Source: Streptomyces bauhiniae (GTDB lineage: Bacteria; Actinomycetota; Actinomycetes; Streptomycetales; Streptomycetaceae). Taken from it: DNA of 64,000 bases. Within the stretch, counting starts at the first letter, position 1. The number at the start of each line of letters is the position of its first letter. Shown in pieces: positions 50,156-58,331 of the stretch. The notes beneath the pieces are model-generated. The model was not told the origin of the DNA, did no database searches, and was given only the letters and a program-made list of their open reading frames with translations. The translations under genes were made by a program, and so were the position numbers. The DNA lies in contig NZ_SRRT01000002.1 in the NCBI RefSeq assembly GCF_004784475.1, positions 620,001 to 684,000 of the forward strand, read 5' to 3'.

Positions 50156-51136
50156 ATGACCGATCCCACGACGAGAGCCCGGACCCGGATCCGCGGGTTC
50201 CGGCCGGGTGACGGTCCGCCGCTGGTGGCGGCGTGGTGCCGGAGCGCGCCCGCCGACCCCGTCACCGCGGACCGCTTCCGCTCCCTGGTGCTGCTCGACG
50301 CCAACTTCGACCCGGCCGGCCTCCGGATCGCCGAGGAGGACGGGTGCCTCGTCGGCGCGGCCTACGCGGTACGCCGGCTGACCCCGATGACCGGCACCGA
50401 CCTGGAGCCGGAACAGGGCTGGCTCCCCTTCTTCTTCGTCGACCCGGCCGCCCAAGGGCGCGGCGTGGGCCGCGAGTTGCTGGCCGACGCCCTGGACTGG
50501 CTGCTCGCCCACGGCCGCACCCGCGTCGACTTCGCCCCGTACACCCCGAACTACTTCCTCCCCGGCCTGGACGCCGAGACCTACCCGGAGGCGGCCGCCC
50601 TGCTGGAGTCCCTGGGCTTCCGCACTGTGGACGAGGCGGTGGCGATGGACCGCTCACTGACCGGTTACGCTTTCCCTCCCGAGGTCGGGCGCCGGGCCGC
50701 CGAACTGACCGCGCGGGGCTACGCGTTCGGCACCCCCACCGACGACGACCTGCCCGCACTCCTCGCCCTCGCCGCCGTCCACTTCGTCCCGGACTGGGCA
50801 CGCGCGATCCGCGAATGCCTGCTGACCGGCGCCCCGTTGGACCGGATCGTGGTCGCACGGGACCCCTCGGGCCGGCTGGTGGGCTGGGCGATGCACGGCG
50901 CGTACGAGTCGGCGATCGAGCGGTTCGGCCCGTTCGGTGTGCTGGACGAGATGCGCGGGACCGGGCTCGGCAATGTGCTGCTGCACCTGGTCCTGGAGCG
51001 GATGCGGGCGCTCGGCGCGGGGTCGGCGTGGTTCCTGTGGACCGACCGGGACTCGTCGGCGGCCCGGCTGTACCGCCGGGCCGGGTTCGGCACGACGCGG
51101 GTCTTCCGGGTGCTGCGCCGGGAGGCGGCCCGGTGA
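50156..51136 (+). CDS. Tandem GNAT N-acetyltransferase
   Basis: A 326-aa protein with two GNAT domains. The first (residues 10-165) has the acetyl-CoA loop AQGRGVGRELL. The second (about 185-326) has MRGTGLGNVLL followed by DSSAARLYRRAGFGTTR. Both loops look able to bind acetyl-CoA. Between a muramidase and a sugar importer it may acetylate an amino sugar, which is inference. It begins 15 bases after the muramidase stop and overlaps the next gene by 4 bases (GTGA). Confidence 0.85.
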   Translation: MTDPTTRARTRIRGFRPGDGPPLVAAWCRSAPADPVTADRFRSLVLLDANFDPAGLRIAEEDGCLVGAAYAVRRLTPMTGTDLEPEQGWLPFFFVDPAAQGRGVGRELLADALDWLLAHGRTRVDFAPYTPNYFLPGLDAETYPEAAALLESLGFRTVDEAVAMDRSLTGYAFPPEVGRRAAELTARGYAFGTPTDDDLPALLALAAVHFVPDWARAIRECLLTGAPLDRIVVARDPSGRLVGWAMHGAYESAIERFGPFGVLDEMRGTGLGNVLLHLVLERMRALGAGSAWFLWTDRDSSAARLYRRAGFGTTRVFRVLRREAAR

Positions 51137-52452
51137 CCGGCGCACCGCACGGGCTGAGCCGCCGCCGCTTCGCGCTCACCGCGACCCTGCTCGCGGCGGG
51201 CTGCGCCGCGCCGCACCAGGGCACCGGGCGCCCCGGCGACCCGATCGTCCTCACCCTGCTCTCCCACTACGCGAGCGGCGAGCTGAAGGCGGCCCTGCAG
51301 GGCCCGGTGGACGAGTGGAACGCCACGCACGACCGGGTCAAGGTGCGCACCAAGGCGGTGGAGTTCAACGATCTGCTGACCACGTTCATGGTCCGGCAGG
51401 CGGCCGGCCAGGGCGCCGACATCCTCCAGCCGTACTGCCTCTGGAACGGCCAGCTCGTCCGCGCCGGAGTCCTGCGCCCCGCCCCGCCCGAGGACGCGGC
51501 GGAGATCACCCGCGGCTACGGCGCGGCGGCGGTCGGCTCGGCATCCGTCGGCGGCAAGGTCTACGGCTATCCCACCGAGGCCCAGACGTACGCCCTCTAC
51601 TACAACAAGCGCCTGCTCCAGGAATCCGGCATCACCCGCCCCCCGCGCACCTGGCGGGAGTTGGAGGACACCGCGTACCGCACCACCCGGCGCGACCGGT
51701 ACGGCAACACCCTGGTCCAGGGCTTCGGCCTCTCGACGTACGACGACTCCACCACCGTCGGCCAGACCCTCGCCCTGCTCAACGCGGCCGGGGGCAGCTT
51801 CGTGTCCGGGGACGGCAGGCGCACCGCCATCGACTCACCGGCCGGGCGGGCCGTGCTGGACCTGGAGCACCGCCTCGTCAATCGAGGGGCGAGCGAGCCC
51901 GGCGTCAACGTCTACAAGGCGTTCCAGTCCGGACAGGTGGCGATGGTGATCAGCGCCGGATGGTGGACCGGCAGCCTCAAGTCCCAGATGGGCGCCGCCT
52001 ATCGGGATGTGGCCGTGGCCCCGGTGCCCGTCCCGGAGCTGGGCGACAAGCCCGCCACCCTCGCCACCGGGTTCATGCTGGGCGTCAACGCCTCCAGCCA
52101 ACACCCGCGTGAGGCATGGGAGTTCCTGCGCTGGCTCAACACCGAACGGGTGGGCGTCGGCAAGGGCGCGACGGTGACCCGGATGAGCGCCCTCCAGGTG
52201 TCGGTGGGCTCACTGACCGGCCGCGCCGACGACATGCGGACGCTGCTCGGCAAGGGCGGCGATCCCAACCTGCTCCCGTTTCTCGACGCGTTGGGGTACG
52301 CGGTGCCGGAGCCGAACGTGCCGGGCGCGCAGCAGGCCAAGTCGCTGCTGCGGAAGAACGTCGAGGCGCTGTGGACCGGTCAGCAGTCGGTGGACGAGTC
52401 GCTGCGCACCATCCGCCGCCAGGTCGACCAGGAGGTGTCGCGCTCATGGTGA
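51133..52452 (+). CDS. Sugar ABC transporter substrate-binding lipoprotein
   Basis: A 439-aa extracytoplasmic binding protein of the carbohydrate class (COG1653). The signal peptide is LSRRRFALTATLLAAGCAA: twin arginines and a lipobox AAGC, so a Tat-exported lipoprotein. The body has NATHDRVKVR, YGYPTEAQTYALYYNKRLL and AMVISAGWWTG, standard for CUT1 receptors. The GTG at 51133 overlaps the upstream stop. With the muramidase ahead, the likely ligand is a MurNAc/GlcNAc-containing sugar. Confidence 0.88.
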   Translation: MTGAPHGLSRRRFALTATLLAAGCAAPHQGTGRPGDPIVLTLLSHYASGELKAALQGPVDEWNATHDRVKVRTKAVEFNDLLTTFMVRQAAGQGADILQPYCLWNGQLVRAGVLRPAPPEDAAEITRGYGAAAVGSASVGGKVYGYPTEAQTYALYYNKRLLQESGITRPPRTWRELEDTAYRTTRRDRYGNTLVQGFGLSTYDDSTTVGQTLALLNAAGGSFVSGDGRRTAIDSPAGRAVLDLEHRLVNRGASEPGVNVYKAFQSGQVAMVISAGWWTGSLKSQMGAAYRDVAVAPVPVPELGDKPATLATGFMLGVNASSQHPREAWEFLRWLNTERVGVGKGATVTRMSALQVSVGSLTGRADDMRTLLGKGGDPNLLPFLDALGYAVPEPNVPGAQQAKSLLRKNVEALWTGQQSVDESLRTIRRQVDQEVSRSW

Positions 52453-53414
52453 ACGCCCTGACCCCGGAGACGACCGCGCGTCCCCCGCGCCCCCGCTCCG
52501 CCGACCCGGCCCGCACGGCCGTGGACCCCCGCGCCCGTGCCCGGCGCCATCAGGCGGTCGTCGCCTATCTGTTCCTCGCGCCGGTGCTGCTGTTCTTCGC
52601 CGTCTTCCTGATCCTGCCGCTCGGCTTCGCGCTGCTGCTGTCGCTGTCCCGCTGGGCGGGGTTCGACCTCGCCGACATCCGGCCGGTCGGCCTGGACAAC
52701 TTCACGAGCCTCTTCGCGGACGGCTCGACGTTCCTGACCCCGATCCTCACCAACACCCTGCTGTTCGCGCTCGGCACGGTGGCCCTGGCGCTGGCGGGCT
52801 CGGTGCTGGTCGCCACCTGCATCGACAACCTCCGCTTCCAAGGGCTGTGGCGCACCCTGTACCTGCTGCCGATCGTGACGACCGTGGTCGCCGTCGGCAA
52901 TGTGTGGAAGTACATGTACGAGCCGGGCGGACTGGTCAACGGCGCCCTGAACGCCGTCGGGCTGGACTCGGTGGCGTTCCTCCAGGACCCGGACACCGCG
53001 CTGCCCGCGGTGGTGGTCGTCCAGGCGTGGGCGTCGGTCGGGTCGGCGATCCTCATCCTGACGGCCGGGCTGAAGTCCATCCCGGTGTCGTACTACGAGG
53101 CGGCCGCGCTGGACGGCGCCGGTCCGGTGACCGTCTTCCTCCGGATCACGCTGCCGCTGCTCCGGCCGGCGCTGCTGTTCGTGTGCGTCACGCAGTTCAT
53201 CACCGGGCTCCAGTCCTTCGCGCTGATCATCGTGATGACCAAGGGCGGTCCCGGTGACGCGACCAATGTGGCCGCGCTGGAGATGTACCGGCAGGCGTTC
53301 TCCTACGGCGACTGGGGCACCGCGAGTGCCGCCGCCTTCGTGCTGTTCGTGGTGATCCTCGTGGTCACCCTGGCCCAGTTGTGGATCTTCCGGAGCAAGG
53401 GGGAGGACGCGTGA
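52446..53414 (+). CDS. Sugar ABC transporter permease (MalF type)
   Basis: A 322-aa six-helix CUT1 permease. A polar N-terminal tail of about 35 residues precedes AYLFLAPVLLFFAVFLILPL. The EAA loop that meets the ATPase reads YYEAAALDGAGPVTVFLRITLPLLRP. It overlaps the receptor gene by 7 bases and the next permease by 4. No ATPase gene is present; in Streptomyces a shared ATPase such as MsiK commonly energises CUT1 importers. Confidence 0.92.
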   Translation: MVNALTPETTARPPRPRSADPARTAVDPRARARRHQAVVAYLFLAPVLLFFAVFLILPLGFALLLSLSRWAGFDLADIRPVGLDNFTSLFADGSTFLTPILTNTLLFALGTVALALAGSVLVATCIDNLRFQGLWRTLYLLPIVTTVVAVGNVWKYMYEPGGLVNGALNAVGLDSVAFLQDPDTALPAVVVVQAWASVGSAILILTAGLKSIPVSYYEAAALDGAGPVTVFLRITLPLLRPALLFVCVTQFITGLQSFALIIVMTKGGPGDATNVAALEMYRQAFSYGDWGTASAAAFVLFVVILVVTLAQLWIFRSKGEDA

Positions 53415-54280
53415 TCCGCCGCCGTTTCCCGTGGCTGTCGTATCTGCTGGTCGTGACGGGCGCCGTGCTCACGGTGGTGCCGTTCCTCGACATGGTGATG
53501 ACCTCGTTCAAGGGGCCGGGCGAGTCGGGCACACTGCCGTACCGGTTCCTGCCCCAGGCGTTCGACCTGTCCAACTACAAGGCTGCGGTCGACCAGCTCG
53601 ATCTGCCGGTGCTGTTCCGCAACAGCGTGATCGCCACGACCCTGATCAACGCCTCGGTGCTGCTGACGTCGTCCCTCGCGGGCTACGCGCTCGCCAAACT
53701 CCGGTTTCCCGGACGGGACTTCATCTTCCGGCTGGTGCTGTCGACGATGATGTTCCCGCCGTTCCTCTTCTTCATCCCGCACTTCCTGATCCTGGTGCAC
53801 TGGCCGCTGGCGGGCGGCAACGACGTGCTGGGGCGGGGCGGTGCGGGGCTGACCGTGAGCATCGTGGCGCTGGCGATGCCGTTCCTGGTCAACGGCTTCG
53901 GGATCTTTCTGATGCGCCAGTTCATGGTGTCGATCCCGGACGAGGTGCTGGAGGCCGCACGGATCGACGGCGCCGGGGAGTTCGCGGTGTGGTGGCGGAT
54001 CGTGGTGCCGCAGACCAAGCCGGTCATGGTGACGCTGGGGCTGCTGACGTTCGTGGACGCGTGGAACGAGTACATCTGGGCGCTGCTGGTGTCGACCGCC
54101 AACCCGGACGTGATGACGCTGCCGGTCGGCATCCAGTTGCTCCAGGACTATGTCGACCCGACGCGCACGATGCCGATCGTGATGGCGGGGCTGGTGCTGA
54201 GCATCCTGCCGGTGCTGGTGCTCTTCCTGCTGCTCCAGCGGCACTACGTACGCGGGATCATGCTCAGCGGCCTGAAGTGA
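53411..54280 (+). CDS. Sugar ABC transporter permease (MalG type)
   Basis: A 289-aa second CUT1 permease, partner of the MalF-type protein. Six helices; EAA loop VLEAARIDGAGEFAVWWRIVVPQTKP; the helix-6 WNEYIWALL motif is typical of MalG. GTG at 53411 overlaps the previous stop (GTGA). It is the last gene of the operon and nearly touches the convergent small membrane gene at 54290. Confidence 0.92.
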   Translation: MIRRRFPWLSYLLVVTGAVLTVVPFLDMVMTSFKGPGESGTLPYRFLPQAFDLSNYKAAVDQLDLPVLFRNSVIATTLINASVLLTSSLAGYALAKLRFPGRDFIFRLVLSTMMFPPFLFFIPHFLILVHWPLAGGNDVLGRGGAGLTVSIVALAMPFLVNGFGIFLMRQFMVSIPDEVLEAARIDGAGEFAVWWRIVVPQTKPVMVTLGLLTFVDAWNEYIWALLVSTANPDVMTLPVGIQLLQDYVDPTRTMPIVMAGLVLSILPVLVLFLLLQRHYVRGIMLSGLK

Positions 54281-54289
54281 GCGGGCCTC

Positions 54290-54487
54290 TCACAGGTCGA
54301 TCATCCTGACCAGGAAGTACGCGGCGACGAGTGCGCAGCCGAGGACGATGAGGCCCAGCCAGAGCCGGGGGTGCTCGAAGGGTCCGCCGTCCGGCCGCTC
54401 GGGGTGGGCCTCGGCGGTCGATCCCTCGACGGGCGGGGTCTCGCCGGGCGGCGGCAGCGACTCGGGCGGGGGCAGTGCGTCGGGCAT
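54290..54487 (-). CDS. Small single-helix membrane protein (DUF6480-like)
   Basis: A 65-aa protein: 45 residues rich in Pro and Glu (SLPPPGETPPVEGSTAEAHP) followed by one membrane helix (LWLGLIVLGCALVAAYFLV). Such short C-tail-anchored proteins are frequent in Streptomyces and resemble DUF6480. Function unknown. AGGAGGTGAACC stands just before the ATG, so translation is credible. Confidence 0.75.
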   Translation of the reverse strand: MPDALPPPESLPPPGETPPVEGSTAEAHPERPDGGPFEHPRLWLGLIVLGCALVAAYFLVRMIDL

Positions 54488-54579
54488 GGTTCACCTCCTG
54501 GCAGCGGGCGGCTCATGCGGTACTTCGGCCTCGGGACACCGCTCGGATGCGGCTCCCCCGGTCTCAGAACGCCCCGGTC

Positions 54580-55440
54580 TCAGGATGCCCCGGTCCCCAG
54601 CCCGCCGCCGCTCAGCAGCAGTGCCACGTCCAGCACCGCCACGGCGACCGCCGCCGCGAACGCGGCCCGCTCGCGGCGGCGGCCCAGCACCGTCCCGGCC
54701 ACCGCGATCAGCCCGGCCCCGGCCAGCGCGGCCAACTGCCGGGTACCGGGCTGTCCGGCCGGGCCGAGCGCCAGCAGGGCGGACGCGGTGACCAGGGGCA
54801 CCGGCAGCAGCAGCCGTACGCGGTCGGGGCCCAGCCGCTGCGGCCAGCCGCGTACCCCGGTCGCCAGGTCGCCCCGGATGTCCGGGAGCACATTGCCGAG
54901 GTGGGCGCCGACGCCCAGCAGTGCCCCGGCGGCGAGCACCCACCAGGCGGGCCACGGCCGCCCCGGCAGACCCAGCGTGACGAAGGCCGGGAGCGCGGCG
55001 AAGGACACCGCGTACGGCGCCCAGGACCAGCGGGTGGCCTTGAGCCGCAGGTCGTACGCCCAAGCGGCCGCGACGGCGGTCAGATGCGCGGCCCCCGCCG
55101 CCCACCCGTTGGCGAAGGAGAGTGGTACGCACAGGGCCAGCGCGGCCCAGGCGGCCGTCCACACCTCTCGCACCTCGATCGCGCCGTCCGCGACGGGCTT
55201 GCCCCGGCGGCCCGTGGCGATGTCCCGGCGCGCGTCGAAGGCGTCGTTGCACCAGCCGATGGAGAGTTGCCCGGTCAGCACGGCGCCGGTGGTGAGCAGG
55301 CAGCGGCCGGGTTCCTGACCGGCCGTCACGGCCAGCGCCGCCGTCAGTGCGGTGACCACCACCAGCGGGCCCGGGTGACAGGACCCGGCCAGGGCGGAGA
55401 CCTTGCGGGCCGGGATCGTCGACTGCTCGGGGGTCACCAC
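54580..55440 (-). CDS. UbiA family prenyltransferase
   Basis: A 286-aa membrane prenyltransferase with eight or nine helices. The first Asp-rich motif is GWCNDAFDARRDIATGRRGKP (NDxxDxxxD, binds Mg-prenyl diphosphate). The second is NVLPDIRGDLATG. Both are intact. UbiA enzymes attach prenyl chains to aromatic acceptors such as quinone or phenol rings. It is divergent from a type III PKS operon whose product would be a phenolic lipid, a plausible acceptor. Start is GTG at 55440 or the adjacent GTG at 55437; neither has a strong ribosome site. Confidence 0.88.
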   Translation of the reverse strand: MVTPEQSTIPARKVSALAGSCHPGPLVVVTALTAALAVTAGQEPGRCLLTTGAVLTGQLSIGWCNDAFDARRDIATGRRGKPVADGAIEVREVWTAAWAALALCVPLSFANGWAAGAAHLTAVAAAWAYDLRLKATRWSWAPYAVSFAALPAFVTLGLPGRPWPAWWVLAAGALLGVGAHLGNVLPDIRGDLATGVRGWPQRLGPDRVRLLLPVPLVTASALLALGPAGQPGTRQLAALAGAGLIAVAGTVLGRRRERAAFAAAVAVAVLDVALLLSGGGLGTGAS

Positions 55441-55570
55441 CCGGCGATCGTAGGGGCCCGCCCGGCGCGTCACGATCCGGAACGGCCGGACGGGCGATCT
55501 CTGGTGCCGGGTCGGCGGTGCAGGGAAGGGCTGCTGAGTCCACCCGGATCGGCCGACGTACGGGAGCCTC

Positions 55571-56629
55571 ATGACGCGGATCGCCGCCGTGCACGGTGCC
55601 CTCGCGCCGTACCGCTTCGCCCAGGCCGAGATCACCGACATGGTGGCCCGCGCCTGTCTGCCCGAGGGCACCGACCGCCAGGTCCTGGACCGGCTGCACC
55701 GCAACGCCGGGGTCCGCGCCCGCCACATGACGCTGCCGCTGGAGCGGTACGAGACGCTGGACGGCTTCGGCGCCGCCAACGACCTCTTCATCACCACCGC
55801 CACCGATCTCGGCGCCCGCGTGGTCCGGGAGGCGCTGCGCACCGCCGGGCTGTCGGCGGCCGACGTGGACCTGCTGGTCCTCACCTCGGTCACCGGGGTC
55901 GCCGTCCCGTCCGTCGACGCGCGGGTGGCGGGCCGGCTCGGGCTGCGCCCGGACCTGCGGCGGGTGCCGTTGTTCGGGCTGGGCTGTGCCGGGGGCGCGG
56001 CCGGCCTGGCCCGCGTGCACGACTTCCTGCTGGGGCGGCCGGACCAGGTGGCGGTGCTGCTGTCGGTCGAGCTGTGCTCGCTCACCTTCCAGCGCGGCGA
56101 CGCCTCGACGGCCAACCTGGTCGCCACCGGCCTCTTCGGCGACGGCGCGACCGCCGTGGTGGCCTGCGGGGCGGACCGCGCGGGCGCGTTCACCGGCCCG
56201 GTGATCGTGGATTCGCGCAGCCGTCTGTACCCGGACGCGGGCGGCGTACTGGGCTGGGACATCGGGGAGTCGGGCTTCAAGGTCGTCCTCGATCCGGACA
56301 TCCCGCGGGTGCTCCGGCACCATCTGGCCGACGACGTAAGGGAGTTCCTCGCCGACCACGGCTTGAAGCCGCAGGACGTGACGGCCTGGGTGTGTCACCC
56401 CGGCGGCCCCCGCATCCTGGACGCCGTCACCGAGGCGCTCGATCTTCCCGCCGAGGAACTCGCGTTGAGCTGGCGCCACTTGGCCGAGGTCGGCAACCTC
56501 TCCTCGTCCTCCGTACTCCACATCCTGCGCGACACCCTCACCGAACGCCGCCCAACTCCCGGCACTCCGGGCCTGCTCCTGGCCATCGGGCCGGGCCTGG
56601 CCTGCGAGTTGGTGCTGCTGAGCTGGTGA
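55571..56629 (+). CDS. Type III polyketide synthase (SrsA-like)
   Basis: A 352-aa chalcone/stilbene-synthase-fold enzyme. The catalytic Cys lies in LFGLGCAGGAAGLAR, the His in CHPGGPRILDAV and the Asn in GNLSSSSV, the complete type III PKS triad. Such enzymes condense acyl-CoA with malonyl units to make alkylresorcinols or pyrones. The two following genes match the SrsB and SrsC types, so the operon resembles srsABC of S. griseus, which makes methylated phenolic lipids and quinones for the envelope. The UbiA gene is divergent, 130 bases upstream. Confidence 0.92.
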   Translation: MTRIAAVHGALAPYRFAQAEITDMVARACLPEGTDRQVLDRLHRNAGVRARHMTLPLERYETLDGFGAANDLFITTATDLGARVVREALRTAGLSAADVDLLVLTSVTGVAVPSVDARVAGRLGLRPDLRRVPLFGLGCAGGAAGLARVHDFLLGRPDQVAVLLSVELCSLTFQRGDASTANLVATGLFGDGATAVVACGADRAGAFTGPVIVDSRSRLYPDAGGVLGWDIGESGFKVVLDPDIPRVLRHHLADDVREFLADHGLKPQDVTAWVCHPGGPRILDAVTEALDLPAEELALSWRHLAEVGNLSSSSVLHILRDTLTERRPTPGTPGLLLAIGPGLACELVLLSW

Positions 56630-56646
56630 GCCCGACAGGAGGAAAC

Positions 56647-57162
56647 ATGATCTGGTACGCGCTGCTGGTGGCCGTCGTCGCGGGTGAGCGGGTCGGCGAA
56701 CTCGTCGTGGCCCGGCGCAACGAGCGCTGGAGCAGGGCCCGTCGGGCGATCGTGGCGGGTGACGGGCACTATCCGGCGATGGTCGCCCTGCACGTGGGTC
56801 TGCTGGTGGGCTGTCCGCTCGAAGTGTGTCTCGGCGGGCGGCCGTTCGTGCCCGCGCTGGGCTGGCCGATGCTGGCCGTGCTGGTGGGCGCGCAGGCGTT
56901 GCGGTGGTGGTGCATCGGGACGCTCGGGCCGCGCTGGAACACCCGCGTGATCGTCGTACCGGGTCTGCCGCTGGTGGCGCGGGGGCCGTACCGGCTGCTG
57001 CGGCATCCGAACTACGTGGCCGTGGTGGCCGAGGGGGTGGCGCTGCCGCTGGTGCACACCGCCTGGGTGACCGCCGTGGCGTTCACGGTGCTGAACGCCG
57101 CCGTGCTGACCGTGCGCATCCGGTGCGAGAACCAGGCGCTGGCCGCCGCGGTCGCGGCGTGA
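56647..57162 (+). CDS. Isoprenylcysteine carboxyl methyltransferase-like protein (SrsB-like)
   Basis: A 171-aa membrane methyltransferase of the ICMT/phospholipid methyltransferase type, with four or five helices. The conserved C-terminal motif is RGPYRLLRHPNYVAVVAEGVALPL, then the acidic RIRCENQAL. In S. griseus a similar protein, SrsB, methylates the alkylresorcinol made by the type III PKS. ATG at 56647 follows AGGAGGA. It overlaps the FAD oxidoreductase gene by 4 bases. Confidence 0.88.
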   Translation: MIWYALLVAVVAGERVGELVVARRNERWSRARRAIVAGDGHYPAMVALHVGLLVGCPLEVCLGGRPFVPALGWPMLAVLVGAQALRWWCIGTLGPRWNTRVIVVPGLPLVARGPYRLLRHPNYVAVVAEGVALPLVHTAWVTAVAFTVLNAAVLTVRIRCENQALAAAVAA

Positions 57163-58172
57163 TCGACGTCCTGGTGGCGGGGGGCGGCCCGGCCGGACTC
57201 GCGGCGGCCGTGCACGCCAGGCTGGCCGGGCTGACCGTCGTGGTGGTCGAGCCCCGTTCCGCGCCCGTGGACAAGGCGTGTGGCGAGGGCGTCATGCCCG
57301 GTGGGGTCGCCTCGCTCAGGGCGCTCGGTGTGGAGCCTGCGGGCCGGGAGCTGCGCGGCATCCGTTACGTGGACGGCGTCCGCCGCGCCGAAGCCCCCTT
57401 CCGCGACCGGCCGGGGCTGGGTGTCCGCCGTACGACCCTGCACCACGCGCTGCACGAGCGCGCCCTCGGCCTCGGTGTGCGGATCGTGCCCGGCAAGGTC
57501 GGCGAGGTGCGTCAGACGCGGGACAGCGTCACCGCCGCCGGGATCACGGCCCGCTGGCTGATCGCCGCCGACGGCCTGCACTCCCCCGTCCGCCGCCGCC
57601 TCGGCCTGGAGCTGCCCGGCGGCACGCAGGGGCGGTACGGACTGCGCCGGCACTACCGGATCGCCCCGTGGACGGACTTCGTGGAGGTCCACTGGTCCGG
57701 CCAGGGCGAGGCGTACGTGACCCCGGTCGCCGACGGCCTGGTCGGGGTCGCGGTGCTGAGCCGGGTCCGGCGCGGCTACGACGAGCACCTGGCCGGTTTC
57801 CCGGCGCTCACCGCCGCGCTGCGCGGGGCCGGCGCGACCGAGGTGCGCGGTGCCGGGCCGCTGCTGCAGCGGGTGCGGCGCCGGGTCGCGGGCCGGGTGC
57901 TGCTCGTCGGGGACGCGGCGGGCTACGTGGACGCGCTCACCGGCGAGGGCATCGCGCTCGCCCTGGCGACGGCCGAGGCCGCCGTACGGTGCCTCGCGGC
58001 CGGGCGGCCGGAGCGGTACGAGCGGGAGTGGACGCTGGTCACCCGCCGCCACCGGCTGCTGACCAGGGCGTTGCTGGCCGCGAGCAGCCGTCCGGGCACC
58101 GCCCGGCTCATCGTGCCGGTGGCGTCCCGGATGCCGCCGGTGTTCGCGGCTGCGGTGCACGCGCTCCGGTAG
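57159..58172 (+). CDS. FAD-dependent oxidoreductase/hydroxylase (SrsC-like)
   Basis: A 337-aa flavoprotein of the geranylgeranyl-reductase/aromatic-hydroxylase group. The FAD dinucleotide motif VLVAGGGPAGLAAAVHARLAG begins at residue 4, DGLHSPVRRRLGL is the DG motif, and VLLVGDAAGYVDALTGEGIALAL is the GD motif. In the srs pathway the flavoprotein SrsC oxidises the methylated alkylresorcinol toward a quinone. GTG at 57159 overlaps the methyltransferase stop. Its TAG lies in a small hairpin with the stop of the convergent gene. Confidence 0.88.
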   Translation: MIDVLVAGGGPAGLAAAVHARLAGLTVVVVEPRSAPVDKACGEGVMPGGVASLRALGVEPAGRELRGIRYVDGVRRAEAPFRDRPGLGVRRTTLHHALHERALGLGVRIVPGKVGEVRQTRDSVTAAGITARWLIAADGLHSPVRRRLGLELPGGTQGRYGLRRHYRIAPWTDFVEVHWSGQGEAYVTPVADGLVGVAVLSRVRRGYDEHLAGFPALTAALRGAGATEVRGAGPLLQRVRRRVAGRVLLVGDAAGYVDALTGEGIALALATAEAAVRCLAAGRPERYEREWTLVTRRHRLLTRALLAASSRPGTARLIVPVASRMPPVFAAAVHALR

Positions 58173-58178
58173 CGGGGG

Positions 58179-58331
58179 CTACTCGTCGTCCTCCGGCAGC
58201 CGTTCGCCCTCGGCCTGCGAGGGGGTGGTGCGCGCCACGTCGGGGTGGACGGCACGGGTACGGCCCTCGGTCTCCGGGTCCGGTTCCCGCTCGCCCTCTG
58301 CCTGGGACGGGGTCGGGGTCTGCTCGCTCAT
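58179..58331 (-). CDS. Small acidic protein with TPSQAEGER repeat
   Basis: A 50-aa hydrophilic, acidic protein. The nine-residue unit TPSQAEGER occurs twice (residues 7-15 and 35-43). No membrane helix or cysteine. Start ATG overlaps the stop of the DUF2071 gene (ATGA) and follows a good AAGGAGG ribosome site, so it is probably real and cotranscribed. Function unknown. Confidence 0.65.
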   Translation of the reverse strand: MSEQTPTPSQAEGEREPDPETEGRTRAVHPDVARTTPSQAEGERLPEDDE

